Assembly (NCBI RefSeq): GCF_013283195.1
Contig: NZ_JABEKT010000001.1
Location: forward strand, 2,576,509 to 2,640,508
DNA from: Ensifer adhaerens
GTDB taxonomy: Bacteria; Pseudomonadota; Alphaproteobacteria; Rhizobiales; Rhizobiaceae
Direction: 5' to 3'
Length of the DNA stretch: 64,000 nucleotides
In this document: piece after piece, positions 15,889 to 24,605 of the stretch
How the letters are laid out: the number at the start of each line of letters is the position of its first letter
Position numbering within the stretch: position 1 is the stretch's first letter
Notes under the pieces: model-generated
The model's database searches: none
Told to the model about the DNA's origin: nothing
The model's input: the letters and a program-made list of their open reading frames with translations, nothing else
Translations under genes and position numbers: made by a program

Positions 15889-16758
15889 ATGGCAAAGGTC
15901 GCATTCATCGGTCTCGGCGTCATGGGTTATCCCATGGCCGGCCACCTCAAGGTTCGTGGCGGACACGAACTGACGGTCTATAACCGCACCTTCGCCAAGG
16001 CCGAAAAGTGGGCTGCCGAATTTGGTGGTCGCGCCGTCAGGACGCCGGCGGAAGCCGCCGATGGTGCCGATTTCGTCTTCGCCTGCGTTGGCAATGACGA
16101 TGACCTGCGCTCGGTCACCACGGGCAAGGACGGCGCCTTCGAAACGTTGAAGGCCGACGCCATCTTCATCGACAACACCACTGCCTCGGCCGAAGTCGCC
16201 CGCGAACTTTATGAGGCAGCCACGAAGCGGGGCGCCCATTTCATCGATGCGCCCGTGTCGGGTGGCCAGGCCGGCGCTGAAAACGGCGTGCTGACGGTGA
16301 TGTGCGGCGGCGACGAGCCCGCCTTCGAGCGTGCCAGGCCGGTGATCGATGCCTTTGCCCGCATGGTCGGCCTGATGGGCCCGGCCGGTTCCGGCCAGAT
16401 TACCAAGATGATCAACCAGATCTGCATTGCCGGCCTCGTCCAGGGGCTCGCCGAAGGCATCCATTTCGGCAAGAAGGCCGGCCTCGACATCGAGAAGGTC
16501 GTCGACGTCATCTCCAAGGGGGCTGCCGGATCCTGGCAGATGGAAAACCGCCACAAGACGATGAATGCCGGCAAGTATGATTTCGGCTTTGCTGTCGACT
16601 GGATGCGCAAGGATCTCGACATCGTCTTGACGGAAGCCCGCCGCAACGGCGCCAAGCTGCCGGTGACCGCCCTCGTCGACCAGTTCTATGGCGACGTCCA
16701 GGAAATAGGTGGAAACCGCTGGGATACGTCCTCGCTGCTGGCACGACTGGAAAAATGA
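15889..16758 (+). CDS. NAD(P)-dependent beta-hydroxyacid dehydrogenase (3-hydroxyisobutyrate dehydrogenase family)
   Basis: A 289-residue oxidoreductase. The N-terminal Rossmann motif is FIGLGVMGYPMAGHL (residues 5-19), the substrate-binding motif is FIDAPVSGGQAGAENG, and the catalytic lysine lies in GSGQITKMINQ. A C-terminal helical domain follows. Family members oxidise 3-hydroxyisobutyrate, tartronate semialdehyde or similar beta-hydroxyacids, and the exact substrate cannot be assigned. Its stop overlaps the start of the AlkD-like gene (ATGA at 16755-16758), so the two are co-translated although no functional link is evident. Confidence 0.88.
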   Translation: MAKVAFIGLGVMGYPMAGHLKVRGGHELTVYNRTFAKAEKWAAEFGGRAVRTPAEAADGADFVFACVGNDDDLRSVTTGKDGAFETLKADAIFIDNTTASAEVARELYEAATKRGAHFIDAPVSGGQAGAENGVLTVMCGGDEPAFERARPVIDAFARMVGLMGPAGSGQITKMINQICIAGLVQGLAEGIHFGKKAGLDIEKVVDVISKGAAGSWQMENRHKTMNAGKYDFGFAVDWMRKDLDIVLTEARRNGAKLPVTALVDQFYGDVQEIGGNRWDTSSLLARLEK

Positions 16759-17477
16759 CGCTCTCGCCGACCTCGAGTGCCGAAGACATCATCACGCACC
16801 TGCGGGCACAGCGCTCGCAGGAAAATCTTGCCGGCATGGCGCGGTTCGGCATCGTCACCGATACGGCGCTTGGACTCTCTAATGTCGAGCTGCACCGGGT
16901 CGCGCGGCAGGTGAAGATCGACCATGCCCGGGCGCTCCAACTCTGGCAGTCCGGCATCCGCGAGGCCCGCATCCTCGCCGCCTTCACCGCCGCCCCGAAA
17001 ATGCTGACGCTCGACCAGGCAAGGCGCTGGGTTGAGGATTGCAATTCCTGGGAGATCGTCGACACCGTCGCCGACCTCTTCGTCACCGCGCGCTTCGAGC
17101 AGGTGCTGATCCCGGAATTTGCGGCGGATGGTCGGGAATTCGTTCGCCGCATGGCCTTTGCCATGATCGCGACGGCAGCCGTGCATCTGAAGAAGGAGCC
17201 GGACGCCAGCCTGCTTGCCTTGCTGCCGCTGATCGAGCAATACGCCGAGGACGAACGCAACTTCGTCAAGAAGGCAGTCAACTGGGCGCTGCGCCAGATC
17301 GGCAAGCGCAGTGCCGCCTGTCATGGCCCGGCGCTGGCCCTCGCCGGGAAGCTTGCCGGCGGCAACGACCGCACGGCAAGATGGATCGGCAAGGATGCGT
17401 TCAGGGAACTGAGCAGCGACAAGATCAGGGCGAGGCTCGGCATCCACGATGGTTTCGCTGAAGACACAGAACGCTGA
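16755..17477 (+). CDS. AlkD-like DNA alkylation repair protein (HEAT repeats)
   Basis: A 240-residue all-helical protein of the DNA alkylation repair family. Typical stretches are RVARQVKIDHARALQLWQSG, a CNSWEIVDTVAD motif near residues 96-107, and a late YAEDERNFVKKAVNWALRQIGKRS. AlkD proteins cleave the glycosidic bond of bulky or cationic N-alkylated bases without base flipping. Key Trp and Asp residues of the CNSWE..D motif are present. It is translationally coupled to the upstream dehydrogenase. Confidence 0.82.
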   Translation: MTLSPTSSAEDIITHLRAQRSQENLAGMARFGIVTDTALGLSNVELHRVARQVKIDHARALQLWQSGIREARILAAFTAAPKMLTLDQARRWVEDCNSWEIVDTVADLFVTARFEQVLIPEFAADGREFVRRMAFAMIATAAVHLKKEPDASLLALLPLIEQYAEDERNFVKKAVNWALRQIGKRSAACHGPALALAGKLAGGNDRTARWIGKDAFRELSSDKIRARLGIHDGFAEDTER

Positions 17478-17672
17478 AGCGGCGCGTTGACGAATCACGA
17501 TGGCAACGCCATCCTTTTTTAAAGGCGTGGCCTGCGCCCAACCTCCGAGGACCTTCCCCAGCAGGGTCTTAAACGGAGGCAAAGGGACTTCTGTCCCGGG
17601 TTACTCGTCTTGGTCCGACCGTCTCGGGCGTGTTGCTGGGGAACTGACGCCTGCGACGTGAAAGGCCCGACA

Positions 17673-18665
17673 ATGACCAAAAATGCAAACTTCAAACGCC
17701 GAGTCCGTGCGCGCGCCGCCAGAACGGGCGAATCCTATACATCGGCACTCAGGCATATCCGGCAGATAGAAGCCGACCATCCGACCATCGGGTCCGTTCG
17801 GCTTGCCGTGGCGCAGACTTCGCTTTTCAACGATCCTCGCGATGCTTCCGGCCTCCGGGCCAGCGGTACTGAAATGCGCCGCCTGATGCGAGACGCACGC
17901 GCTGCCGGAGCACGGCTTATTCACTTTCCGGAGGGCGCAACGTGTTCGCCCAACAAGCGGATCATGTCAGAAACCGGCCCCGGAGAAATTGGCCTGTCCG
18001 ATTGGACCTGGTTCGAGTGGACGGTTCTGCGCGACGAGTTGGACGCAACCAGCCGCCTTGCCCGCGAGCTCGGGCTGTGGACGGTATTCGGGTCGGTCCA
18101 TCGACTGAGCGCGCCGCACCGGCCGCACAACAGCCTCTACGTCGTCTCCGATCGCGGGGAACTCGTGACGCGCTACGATGAGCGCATGCTGTCGAACACG
18201 AAAGTCTCCTACATGTACACGCCGGGCAATGCACCGGTGACATTCGAGATCGATGGCATTCGTTTCGGCTGTGCCCTTGGTATGGAAACGCACTATCCGG
18301 AAATCTTCACCGAGTACGAAGGACTGGATGTCGATTGCGTCCTGTTCTCGACAACGGGCGAGACACCGTCTGCCGCGCCGGCTTTCGCCGCTGAGGCACT
18401 CGGGCATGCTGCAAGCAACACCTATTGGGTCAGCTATAGTGCCCACGCGCCGCAAAGCGTCGCCTTTCCCTCGGGAATTGCGGCACCCGATGGCCGCTGG
18501 ACCGCGCAATGCCCGCCCGACGGAGCGGCCGCCATTGCAATTGCCGACATCGAAATCGATCCAATGCAGCGTGCACGACTGTGGCGGCGAACGGCACGCG
18601 GCGATCTTTATGCACCGCATCGGGTGCTCGACGACCCGAGAAGCGACGGTCGCAACACGTTCTGA
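17673..18665 (+). CDS. Carbon-nitrogen hydrolase (nitrilase superfamily) with an N-terminal basic segment
   Basis: A 330-residue cytoplasmic protein. Residues 1-35 form a basic segment (FKRRVRARAARTGESYTSAL), then the nitrilase fold begins at VRLAVAQTS. The catalytic Glu is E87 in HFPEG and the nucleophile Cys is C200 in FGCALGMETHYPE. The expected lysine of the Glu-Lys-Cys triad (Y-x-K-x-x-L) appears as YDERML, with E170 in its place. ATG 17673 was preferred over the in-frame ATG 17610, which adds 21 atypical residues. The substrate is unknown and activity is uncertain because of the E170 substitution. The gene converges on the Lrp regulator. Confidence 0.78.
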   Translation: MTKNANFKRRVRARAARTGESYTSALRHIRQIEADHPTIGSVRLAVAQTSLFNDPRDASGLRASGTEMRRLMRDARAAGARLIHFPEGATCSPNKRIMSETGPGEIGLSDWTWFEWTVLRDELDATSRLARELGLWTVFGSVHRLSAPHRPHNSLYVVSDRGELVTRYDERMLSNTKVSYMYTPGNAPVTFEIDGIRFGCALGMETHYPEIFTEYEGLDVDCVLFSTTGETPSAAPAFAAEALGHAASNTYWVSYSAHAPQSVAFPSGIAAPDGRWTAQCPPDGAAAIAIADIEIDPMQRARLWRRTARGDLYAPHRVLDDPRSDGRNTF

Positions 18666-18709
18666 GAAAGTCGCGGCGGGCGGCGGCGACCGCCACCCGG
18701 CTGTCAGCT

Positions 18710-19198
18710 TCAATCCTCGCTGGATTTCGCCTGGTCGATCATCATGTAGTCGAGCGGAAGCTCGGTCGTGTACTTAATCTGCTCCATGGCAAAAGCAGAG
18801 GAGACGTCGCGGATCTCGATCTTGGCGATCAGACGCTTGTAGAAGGCGTCATAGGCGGCGATATCGGGAACGACGACGCGCAGGAGGTAATCGACGTCAC
18901 CGCTCATGCGGTAGAACTCGACCACTTCGGGGAATTCACCGACCACTTCCGAGAAGCGGCGCAGCCATTCGATCGAGTGCGTATTGGTGCGGATGGAGAC
19001 GAACACCGTCACCTTGGTGTTGATCTTGACCGGATCAAGCAGCGCCACGCGGCGGCGGATGACGCCGTCCTCTTCCATCTTCTGGATGCGCCGCCAGCAA
19101 GGCGTGGTCGACAGGCCAACCTTCTTGGCGAGGTCGGCAACAGCCAACGTGGAATCCTCCTGCAACAGGCGCAGGATTTTGCGGTCTAGGCGATCCAT
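18710..19198 (-). CDS. Lrp/AsnC family transcriptional regulator
   Basis: A 162-residue DNA-binding protein. The N-terminal winged helix starts DRLDRKILRLLQEDSTLAVADLAKKVGLSTTP and the recognition helix lies in TTPCWRRIQKMEEDG. A C-terminal RAM/ligand-binding domain (residues 65-150) follows, with GDVDYLLRVVV and an ELPLDYMMI tail. Such proteins usually sense an amino acid and act as octamers. The start at 19198 is preceded by GAGAGGGACACTC. The longer in-frame ATG at 19246 would add 16 basic residues and lacks a good site. The target operon is unknown. Confidence 0.9.
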   Translation of the reverse strand: MDRLDRKILRLLQEDSTLAVADLAKKVGLSTTPCWRRIQKMEEDGVIRRRVALLDPVKINTKVTVFVSIRTNTHSIEWLRRFSEVVGEFPEVVEFYRMSGDVDYLLRVVVPDIAAYDAFYKRLIAKIEIRDVSSAFAMEQIKYTTELPLDYMMIDQAKSSED

Positions 19199-19263
19199 GA
19201 GTGTCCCTCTCGAATTATTTTTCTTTCTATAGCGCGAAATCGGCAAAGATAAAGAATAATTTT

Positions 19264-19899
19264 TCAGGAAATCAACAGGGTGATCCGCTCGCGCAAAAAC
19301 GGCAGGACATCCGCCTCAAACCATGGATTGCGCTTCAGCCAGCCGGTATTGCGCCAGCTGGGATGCGGCAGCGGCAGGATCGCCGGCACGGCGTTGCGCA
19401 TCGCGTATCGGCGCCAGTCGGCAACGGTCTCGGTCATCGATTTCGGACAATCCGGCCCGATATGCCAGCGCTGCGCATAGTGGCCGATCGCCAGCACCAG
19501 TTCTACCTGGGGCATTGCTTCCATCACCCGCGAACGCCAGAAGGGGGCGCATTCGCGGCGAGGCGGCAGGTCGCTGCCATGGGCGTCGTAGCCGGGAAAG
19601 CAGAAGCCCATCGGCGCGATCGCCAGCTTGTCTCTGTTGTAGAACGTCTCGCGGTCGACGGCGAGCCACTGCCGCAGCCGGTCGCCGGAAGCGTCATTGA
19701 ACGGCAATCCGCTTTCATGAACCCTGAGACCAGGCGCCTGCCCGGCCAGCAGCACCCGCGCGGATCTTGAGATGACGGCCACCGGTCGCGGTTCGTGCGG
19801 CAGGCGGTCTTCCGGCCCGCGAGCCGGTTGATCGCGACAGATGCGACAGGCAGCGATCGCGGCGCGGAGCGGTCCGAGATCGTCCTGCTCCTCATGCAT
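19264..19899 (-). CDS. Uracil-DNA glycosylase family protein
   Basis: A 211-residue UDG-superfamily protein for base excision repair or a related nucleic-acid function. It has an N-terminal CRICRD pair of cysteines (C18, C21), the active-site-region motif VLLAGQAPGLRVHESGLPFND, and the C-terminal HP-S loop LPHPSWRNTGW. The start (MHEEQDDLG) overlaps the end of the nuclease gene by 8 nt. A longer open frame upstream is only the shadow of that gene. Further cysteines exist, but I cannot assign an iron-sulfur cluster with confidence. Overlap with a nuclease gene suggests co-expression. Confidence 0.8.
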   Translation of the reverse strand: MHEEQDDLGPLRAAIAACRICRDQPARGPEDRLPHEPRPVAVISRSARVLLAGQAPGLRVHESGLPFNDASGDRLRQWLAVDRETFYNRDKLAIAPMGFCFPGYDAHGSDLPPRRECAPFWRSRVMEAMPQVELVLAIGHYAQRWHIGPDCPKSMTETVADWRRYAMRNAVPAILPLPHPSWRNTGWLKRNPWFEADVLPFLRERITLLIS

Positions 19900-20560
19900 C
19901 GCCAATCCTCGCAAACAGTGCCGAGAGCTGCTCGAACAGCCAAAGCCGGATCGTGTCCAGCCAGCCATCGACCACATGCGGCGTCTCGTCCGCATGGCCG
20001 TTGGCCCGACGCCAGGCTTGCGGCCGGGTGAAATCGCCGGCCCAAAGCCCAACATTCTGTTCTTCCGCCGAAGCTTCCTCTTTCTGATAGCGGCCATAGC
20101 TGACGGCATAACCGGTTGCCACCATCTGCCGTCCGATGTCTCTTCCATTCGTTTCGCACGTACCGAGGTCGCGACCATATTTGTCGCGTCCGTGCAGGCG
20201 ACAGACCGTCGTGCCACTCGACACCATCGTGCGCAGTCGCTGGCGGGCGTCAGCCCCACAGTCCCATTCCGCGCCTTGGCGGTTGCAGGTCTGGCCGATC
20301 TCGGGAGCATCGATGCCTTCGAGGCGTATGCGCCGCCCGTCGAGACGCAGGCTGTCGCCATCGCTTGCGCTCGCCACTCCCGAGAGCTCGCCTGTGACGG
20401 CGCGCTCCGGCGGTGGCAGCTTCGAGGCGAAGTAAGCGCCGACGCAGAGCAGCAGAAAGAAGATCCAGCCACCGATGGTTCCCATCCGGCCGGCAGGAGC
20501 GCCACCCTCAGCGCCCCTTCTGCCGCCCGTGAAGCGATATCTGGATCTGCCCGATCTCAA
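19892..20560 (-). CDS. Membrane-anchored thermonuclease (SNase-like) protein
   Basis: A protein of up to 222 residues. A membrane helix (IGGWIFFLLLCVGAYFASKL, residues 28-47) precedes a staphylococcal-nuclease-like OB fold. That fold contains DGDSLRLDGRRIRLEGIDAPE, then TVCRLHGRDKYGRDLGTCE, the usual active-site Asp/Arg regions, and a C-terminal tail of unknown role. It probably acts in the periplasm or at the inner-membrane face. Initiation may be at the first Met or at MGTIGG (residue 26), which would put the membrane helix right at the N terminus. It overlaps the UDG-family gene by 8 nt. Confidence 0.82.
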   Translation of the reverse strand: MRSGRSRYRFTGGRRGAEGGAPAGRMGTIGGWIFFLLLCVGAYFASKLPPPERAVTGELSGVASASDGDSLRLDGRRIRLEGIDAPEIGQTCNRQGAEWDCGADARQRLRTMVSSGTTVCRLHGRDKYGRDLGTCETNGRDIGRQMVATGYAVSYGRYQKEEASAEEQNVGLWAGDFTRPQAWRRANGHADETPHVVDGWLDTIRLWLFEQLSALFARIGDA

Positions 20561-20703
20561 TTTGCGGCACCCTTTGGTTTTGCAACGCCCGATCGATCCG
20601 GCAAATCACGATCGCGCCACAATGGTTGTCGAATCCTTCATGTCAGGCAGCAACTTCTTAAGGATTGCTCACTAGACTGCAACCAGCTGTAACCTTTGCA
20701 TAT

Positions 20704-22245
20704 ATGAGCATGAGTATCGCCGTCAGCACATCGACAGATAAGATTATTGTCGACAAGTCGCGAAGCCATCGAAACAAGGCTGTTTCGAAGACGGTACGCG
20801 CGACGCGCGAACGGCTGCAAACCGGTTCGTCCGCGCCTTCCGGCTTCGAACGCGAAATGCTCAATCTCTATATCGGCTCGGTATTGCATGGCGCCATCGC
20901 CATGCCGCTACTGGTGGCTCTCATTACCGCCGTCGGTATTTACCTCTCCGGCAATCTGAGCATCGTCGTCTGGGCCGTCATGACGCTCTCGGCCCACGCC
21001 ATTACCGTCTTTCTGGCGCGAAAGGCGCGCAAGGACGAAATCGCCGCCGACAAGGTGCCGGTCTGGCGTCGCCGCTTCCTGATCGGCCAGCTGCTGATGG
21101 GGCTGTGCTGGGCAACGTTCATGACGCAGGACTGCGCGGCCTGCGGCGACATTCGTTACGGCTTCTTTGAAGGTACGGTATTGCTGATCGCGCTTGCCGC
21201 CACCGCCATGGGCACCTTCCTGCTGCGCAACGCCCTGCTTTACACCTTCCTGCCTGTCGTGGCCGCCCTCGCCTTTTCGTCGCTGACGACCGGCGATCCG
21301 GTGCATGTCGGCCTGACCGGCGTGATTTCGCTTTCGCTGCTCTTCCTCGTGTTTATGACCGACCGCATGAACCGCGCCAATGTGCATATTCTTTCGATGC
21401 AATCGGAGAAGGACGATCTGATCGCCGAGTTGGAAGTGGCGAAATCCATGTCGGATGAAGCCCGCAGGCGCGCCGAGGAAGCCAACCTTGCCAAGTCGCG
21501 CTTCCTGGCCTCGATGTCGCACGAGCTGCGGACGCCGCTCAACGCCATTCTCGGCTTCTCCGAAGTCATGTCGACGGAGGTGCTTGGGCCGCTCAACAAC
21601 CCGACCTACAAGGAATACACCAGCGACATCCATCGCTCGGGCGAACACCTTCTGAACCTGATCAACGAGATCCTCGACCTCTCGCGCATCGAGGCCGGCC
21701 GCTATGACCTCAACGAAGAGGCCGTCAGCCTTGTCGATATCGCCGACGATTGCATCGGCATGGTCCAGCTTCGCGCCCGCGCCAAGACGATCGGCATCAA
21801 CGCGCAGTTCGAACAGGGCATGCCGGCCGTCTGGGTCGACGAAAAGGCCATGCGCCAGGTCATCCTGAACCTCTTGTCGAATGCGGTTAAGTTCACGAGT
21901 TCGGGTGGCGAGATCACCGTCAAGGTCGGTTGGACGGCCGGCGGCGGTCAATATCTCTCGATCAAGGACAACGGCCCCGGCATTCCCGAGGAGGAGATCC
22001 CGATCGTGCTCTCCGCCTTCGGCCAGGGCTCCATTGCCATCAAGAGCGCCGAACAGGGCACCGGTCTCGGCCTGCCGATCGTCCAGGCAATCCTCGCCAA
22101 GCACAATGGCGAGTTCATCCTGCGCTCCAAACTGCGCGAAGGCACGGAAGCCATCGCCATCCTGCCGGCCCGACGCGTGCTTGAAAGCCTGCCGGCAGTC
22201 GAGGACGTGCCCGCCCCCGCCCGCCGCCGCAAGAGCTTTGCCTGA
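20704..22245 (+). CDS. PleC/PdhS-like membrane sensor histidine kinase
   Basis: A 513-residue inner-membrane kinase. After a basic N terminus come about five or six membrane helices (residues 55-220) with no large sensory domain, a coiled region (QSEKDDLIAELEVAK), then the dimerisation domain with phospho-acceptor H273 in ASMSHELRTPLNAILGFSE. The catalytic domain has the N box QVILNLLSNAVKFT, G1 DNGPGIPEEE and G2 GTGLGLPIVQ. The H box resembles the PleC/DivJ cell-cycle kinase family. No response regulator is adjacent, so the partner (perhaps DivK-like) is inferred only. ATG 20704 is preferred to the upstream in-frame ATG 20665. Confidence 0.88.
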   Translation: MSMSIAVSTSTDKIIVDKSRSHRNKAVSKTVRATRERLQTGSSAPSGFEREMLNLYIGSVLHGAIAMPLLVALITAVGIYLSGNLSIVVWAVMTLSAHAITVFLARKARKDEIAADKVPVWRRRFLIGQLLMGLCWATFMTQDCAACGDIRYGFFEGTVLLIALAATAMGTFLLRNALLYTFLPVVAALAFSSLTTGDPVHVGLTGVISLSLLFLVFMTDRMNRANVHILSMQSEKDDLIAELEVAKSMSDEARRRAEEANLAKSRFLASMSHELRTPLNAILGFSEVMSTEVLGPLNNPTYKEYTSDIHRSGEHLLNLINEILDLSRIEAGRYDLNEEAVSLVDIADDCIGMVQLRARAKTIGINAQFEQGMPAVWVDEKAMRQVILNLLSNAVKFTSSGGEITVKVGWTAGGGQYLSIKDNGPGIPEEEIPIVLSAFGQGSIAIKSAEQGTGLGLPIVQAILAKHNGEFILRSKLREGTEAIAILPARRVLESLPAVEDVPAPARRRKSFA

Positions 22246-22248
22246 TCC

Positions 22249-22788
22249 ATGCAGATTGAAACCGAGCGCCTGCGGCTGCGGCCCTGGCAAGAGCGCGATG
22301 TCGCACCCTTTTCCGACATCAATGCCGACCCGGAAGTTCGTCGCTACTACTATCCGAGCATCCTCACGCCAGCAGAGACAGCAGATGTCATTGCTGAATG
22401 CGATGCTCACCTGCGCCAGCATGGCTTTGCCTTCGTAGCATTGGAGCGCAAGACCGATGCGGCCCTTGTCGGCGGCCTGGGTCTTTCCATCGCCGGCGAC
22501 GAAATCCCCGGTGGTCCGCATATCGAGATCGGTTGGATCCTCGGACGGCCCTACTGGCGCAACGGCTATGCTCTGGAAGCGGCCGGCGCCTGCCTCAAGC
22601 ATGCCTGGAGAAGGCTCGGTCTGACTGAAGTTATCGGCTACACGTCACGCATCAACGATCCCTCGCGGGCGTTGATGGAAAAGCTTGGAATGCTTAGCGA
22701 CCCGGCCGAGGATTTCGACGATGCGACCGTGCCCGTAGGCAACCCGCTGCGGCCGCACGTGCTTTATCGCGCCAGACCGAACGGCTGA
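22249..22788 (+). CDS. GNAT N-acetyltransferase (RimJ/RimL type)
   Basis: A 179-residue acetyltransferase. The N terminus ETERLRLRPWQERD and a central HIEIGWILGRPYWRNGYALEA are diagnostic of the RimJ/RimL branch, which acetylates protein N termini, amino acids or small amines with acetyl-CoA. A late GYTSRINDPSRALMEKLGM completes the fold. It starts 3 nt after the histidine kinase stop, so it is probably in the same transcript, although the substrate and any functional link are unknown. It converges on the diacylglycerol kinase gene. Confidence 0.87.
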   Translation: MQIETERLRLRPWQERDVAPFSDINADPEVRRYYYPSILTPAETADVIAECDAHLRQHGFAFVALERKTDAALVGGLGLSIAGDEIPGGPHIEIGWILGRPYWRNGYALEAAGACLKHAWRRLGLTEVIGYTSRINDPSRALMEKLGMLSDPAEDFDDATVPVGNPLRPHVLYRARPNG

Positions 22789-22794
22789 TATCGC

Positions 22795-23208
22795 TCAGCC
22801 GAAAAAGCCGACGAAGATCACCACGTAGCCGGCATAGACTGCGTTGGCGACGATCAGGCACAGGCAGGCGAACGAGCCGAGATCCTTGGCATTCTTGCCC
22901 ATCTCGGAAATTTCCGGCGAGACGCGGTCGACGATCTCTTCGATCGCGGTGTTGATCGCCTCGAAGGCCATCATCAACAGGAACAGGATCGCCATGGCGA
23001 TGTACTGGAAGAAGGTGGCGCCGGCGATGACGAACGCGACCATGGCCACCGCAAAGGCGATCAGCTCGTGCCGGAACGCCGCCTCGCCGATCAGCCGTTT
23101 GGCGCCACCAAGCGAATAGCTGGCAGCTGCGAACAGATGGCGGATCCCCGTCTGTTTTTCGACCGGTCCGGTCTGGCCGCGGCGGGGCGTGGTGTTGTTG
23201 GCGTCCAT
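22795..23208 (-). CDS. dgkA: Diacylglycerol kinase (prokaryotic DgkA type)
   Basis: A 137-residue inner-membrane enzyme that phosphorylates diacylglycerol released during membrane-lipid or periplasmic-glucan turnover. Three membrane helices are visible. The catalytic signature [19 protein letters not shown] lies near residues 81-99 and is followed by [10 protein letters not shown]. The start at 23208 ([11 protein letters not shown]) gives family-like length with a 20-residue hydrophilic leader. An upstream in-frame ATG adds 48 unrelated residues. Confidence 0.9.
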   Translation of the reverse strand: MDANNTTPRRGQTGPVEKQTGIRHLFAAASYSLGGAKRLIGEAAFRHELIAFAVAMVAFVIAGATFFQYIAMAILFLLMMAFEAINTAIEEIVDRVSPEISEMGKNAKDLGSFACLCLIVANAVYAGYVVIFVGFFG

Positions 23209-23398
23209 TTCATCTCGACTGGCTGTAAAACTGCGCTGCTTCGACATCGTTATTGAGGCGAATGCAAGGCGGTCTCGGTTGCAGTGGTCGCCCGCAGGTG
23301 GCTGCGGCGTGCATGTGCGCCTCTGGATAGGCGAGAAGAATGCGGCCAGCAAGGCCCGTTACGGGCAAGAGAGAGGCTGGCGACAGCCAATCGACAGC

Positions 23399-23432
23399 AA
23401 ACGGCGGGCCTTTACTCAAACGCCCGCCGTTT
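23399..23432 (-). terminator. Terminator hairpin after cobT
   Basis: AAACGGCGGGC at 23399-23409 pairs perfectly with GCCCGCCGTTT at 23422-23432. It lies 6 nt beyond the cobT stop on the minus strand. Confidence 0.8.
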
Positions 23433-23437
23433 CCTGC

Positions 23438-24454
23438 TCAGTTCTTGTTGCTGACGCCCGCCTGCGCGAACGTCGCCATACCGCTATGGCAGGCCGCAGC
23501 CGCCTTGACGATGCCGGCGGCAAGGGCTGCACCCGTGCCCTCACCAAGGCGCATGCCAAGGGCCAGCAGCGGTGTCTTGCCGAGTTTCTCGATCGCCTTC
23601 ATGTGACCGGGTTCGCCCGAGACGTGGCCGATCAGGCAATGGTCGAGCGCAGTCGGGTTGGCGGCCTTGAGGATCGCGCCGGCAGCCGTCGCCACGTAAC
23701 CGTCGAGGATGACGGGGACCTGCTGCATCCGCGCCGCAAGGATGGCACCGGCCATGGCCGCGATTTCACGACCGCCAAGGCGGCGCATCAGCTCCAGCGG
23801 ATCGGACAAATGGCTTTGGTGCAGCGCAACCGCCTTTTCGACGGCGGCGACCTTGCGCTTAAGAACCTCGCCCTCCGAGCCCGTACCCGGGCCGACCCAG
23901 TCTTCGGCAGTACCGCCGTAAAGACCGAGATTGATTGCCGCAGCGATCGTCGTGTTGCCGATGCCCATCTCGCCGATGCACAACAGGTCGGTGCCGCCGG
24001 CGACGGCTTCCATGCCAAAGGCCATGGTGGCGGCACAGTCACGCTCGGAAAGGGCAGCCTCCTCGGTGATATCGCCGGTGGGATAGTCGAGCGCGAGGTC
24101 GAAGACCTTCAGGCCAAGGTCGTGGCTGACGCAGATCTGGTTGATCGCGGCACCACCGGCGGCGAAGTTCTCGACCATCTGTGCCGTGACCGACGACGGA
24201 AAGGGTGTGACGCCCTGGCGGGTGACGCCGTGATTGCCAGCGAAGATGGCAACGAGCGGCCGGTTGACCGCCGGCGGCTTGCCGGTCCATGCGGCGAGCC
24301 AGAAGGCGATCTCTTCCAGGCGCCCGAGCGCGCCCGGCGGCTTCGTCAGCTGCGCATCGCGATCGCGCGCGGCAACCAGCGCGGCCGAATTGGGGCCCGG
24401 CAGGTTGCGCAGCAATTCGCGGAAATCATCAAACGGGAGGCCGCTGGCGCTCAT
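23438..24454 (-). CDS. cobT: Nicotinate-nucleotide--dimethylbenzimidazole phosphoribosyltransferase
   Basis: Cytoplasmic enzyme that makes alpha-ribazole phosphate, the lower ligand of cobalamin, from nicotinate mononucleotide and 5,6-dimethylbenzimidazole. The 338-residue protein contains the family stretches FAGNHGVTRQGVTPFPS, GEMGIGNTT and DHCLIGHVSGEPGH. In the nomenclature used for the classical aerobic producer Pseudomonas denitrificans the same enzyme is CobU. I chose the start at 24454 (MSASGLPFDD) over an upstream in-frame ATG. It diverges from cobS, which catalyses the following step, across a 151-nt gap. Confidence 0.93.
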   Translation of the reverse strand: MSASGLPFDDFRELLRNLPGPNSAALVAARDRDAQLTKPPGALGRLEEIAFWLAAWTGKPPAVNRPLVAIFAGNHGVTRQGVTPFPSSVTAQMVENFAAGGAAINQICVSHDLGLKVFDLALDYPTGDITEEAALSERDCAATMAFGMEAVAGGTDLLCIGEMGIGNTTIAAAINLGLYGGTAEDWVGPGTGSEGEVLKRKVAAVEKAVALHQSHLSDPLELMRRLGGREIAAMAGAILAARMQQVPVILDGYVATAAGAILKAANPTALDHCLIGHVSGEPGHMKAIEKLGKTPLLALGMRLGEGTGAALAAGIVKAAAACHSGMATFAQAGVSNKN

Positions 24455-24605
24455 GGAGAAGAATCCTTGCATATCGTGAAGTTCAATCCACGCTCCTCAT
24501 AGAGGGCGAGGAAATTTGGGGCAACGACATTTGCGCCAATCCGCGTCGCCGGCGCATGATCCGCCGAACGCGCGTCGATTCGGCGCGGCCGGGACTGGAG
24601 GGGCC

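Noticed and set aside
20908-22602. 564-residue frame antisense to the histidine kinase
   Set aside because: The sense strand carries H, N, G1 and G2 boxes of a kinase, whereas the antisense product has none.
24455-24605. Possible cobalamin riboswitch between cobT and cobS
   Set aside because: The gap is only 151 nt and I see no B12-box-like conserved core or suitable stem set.
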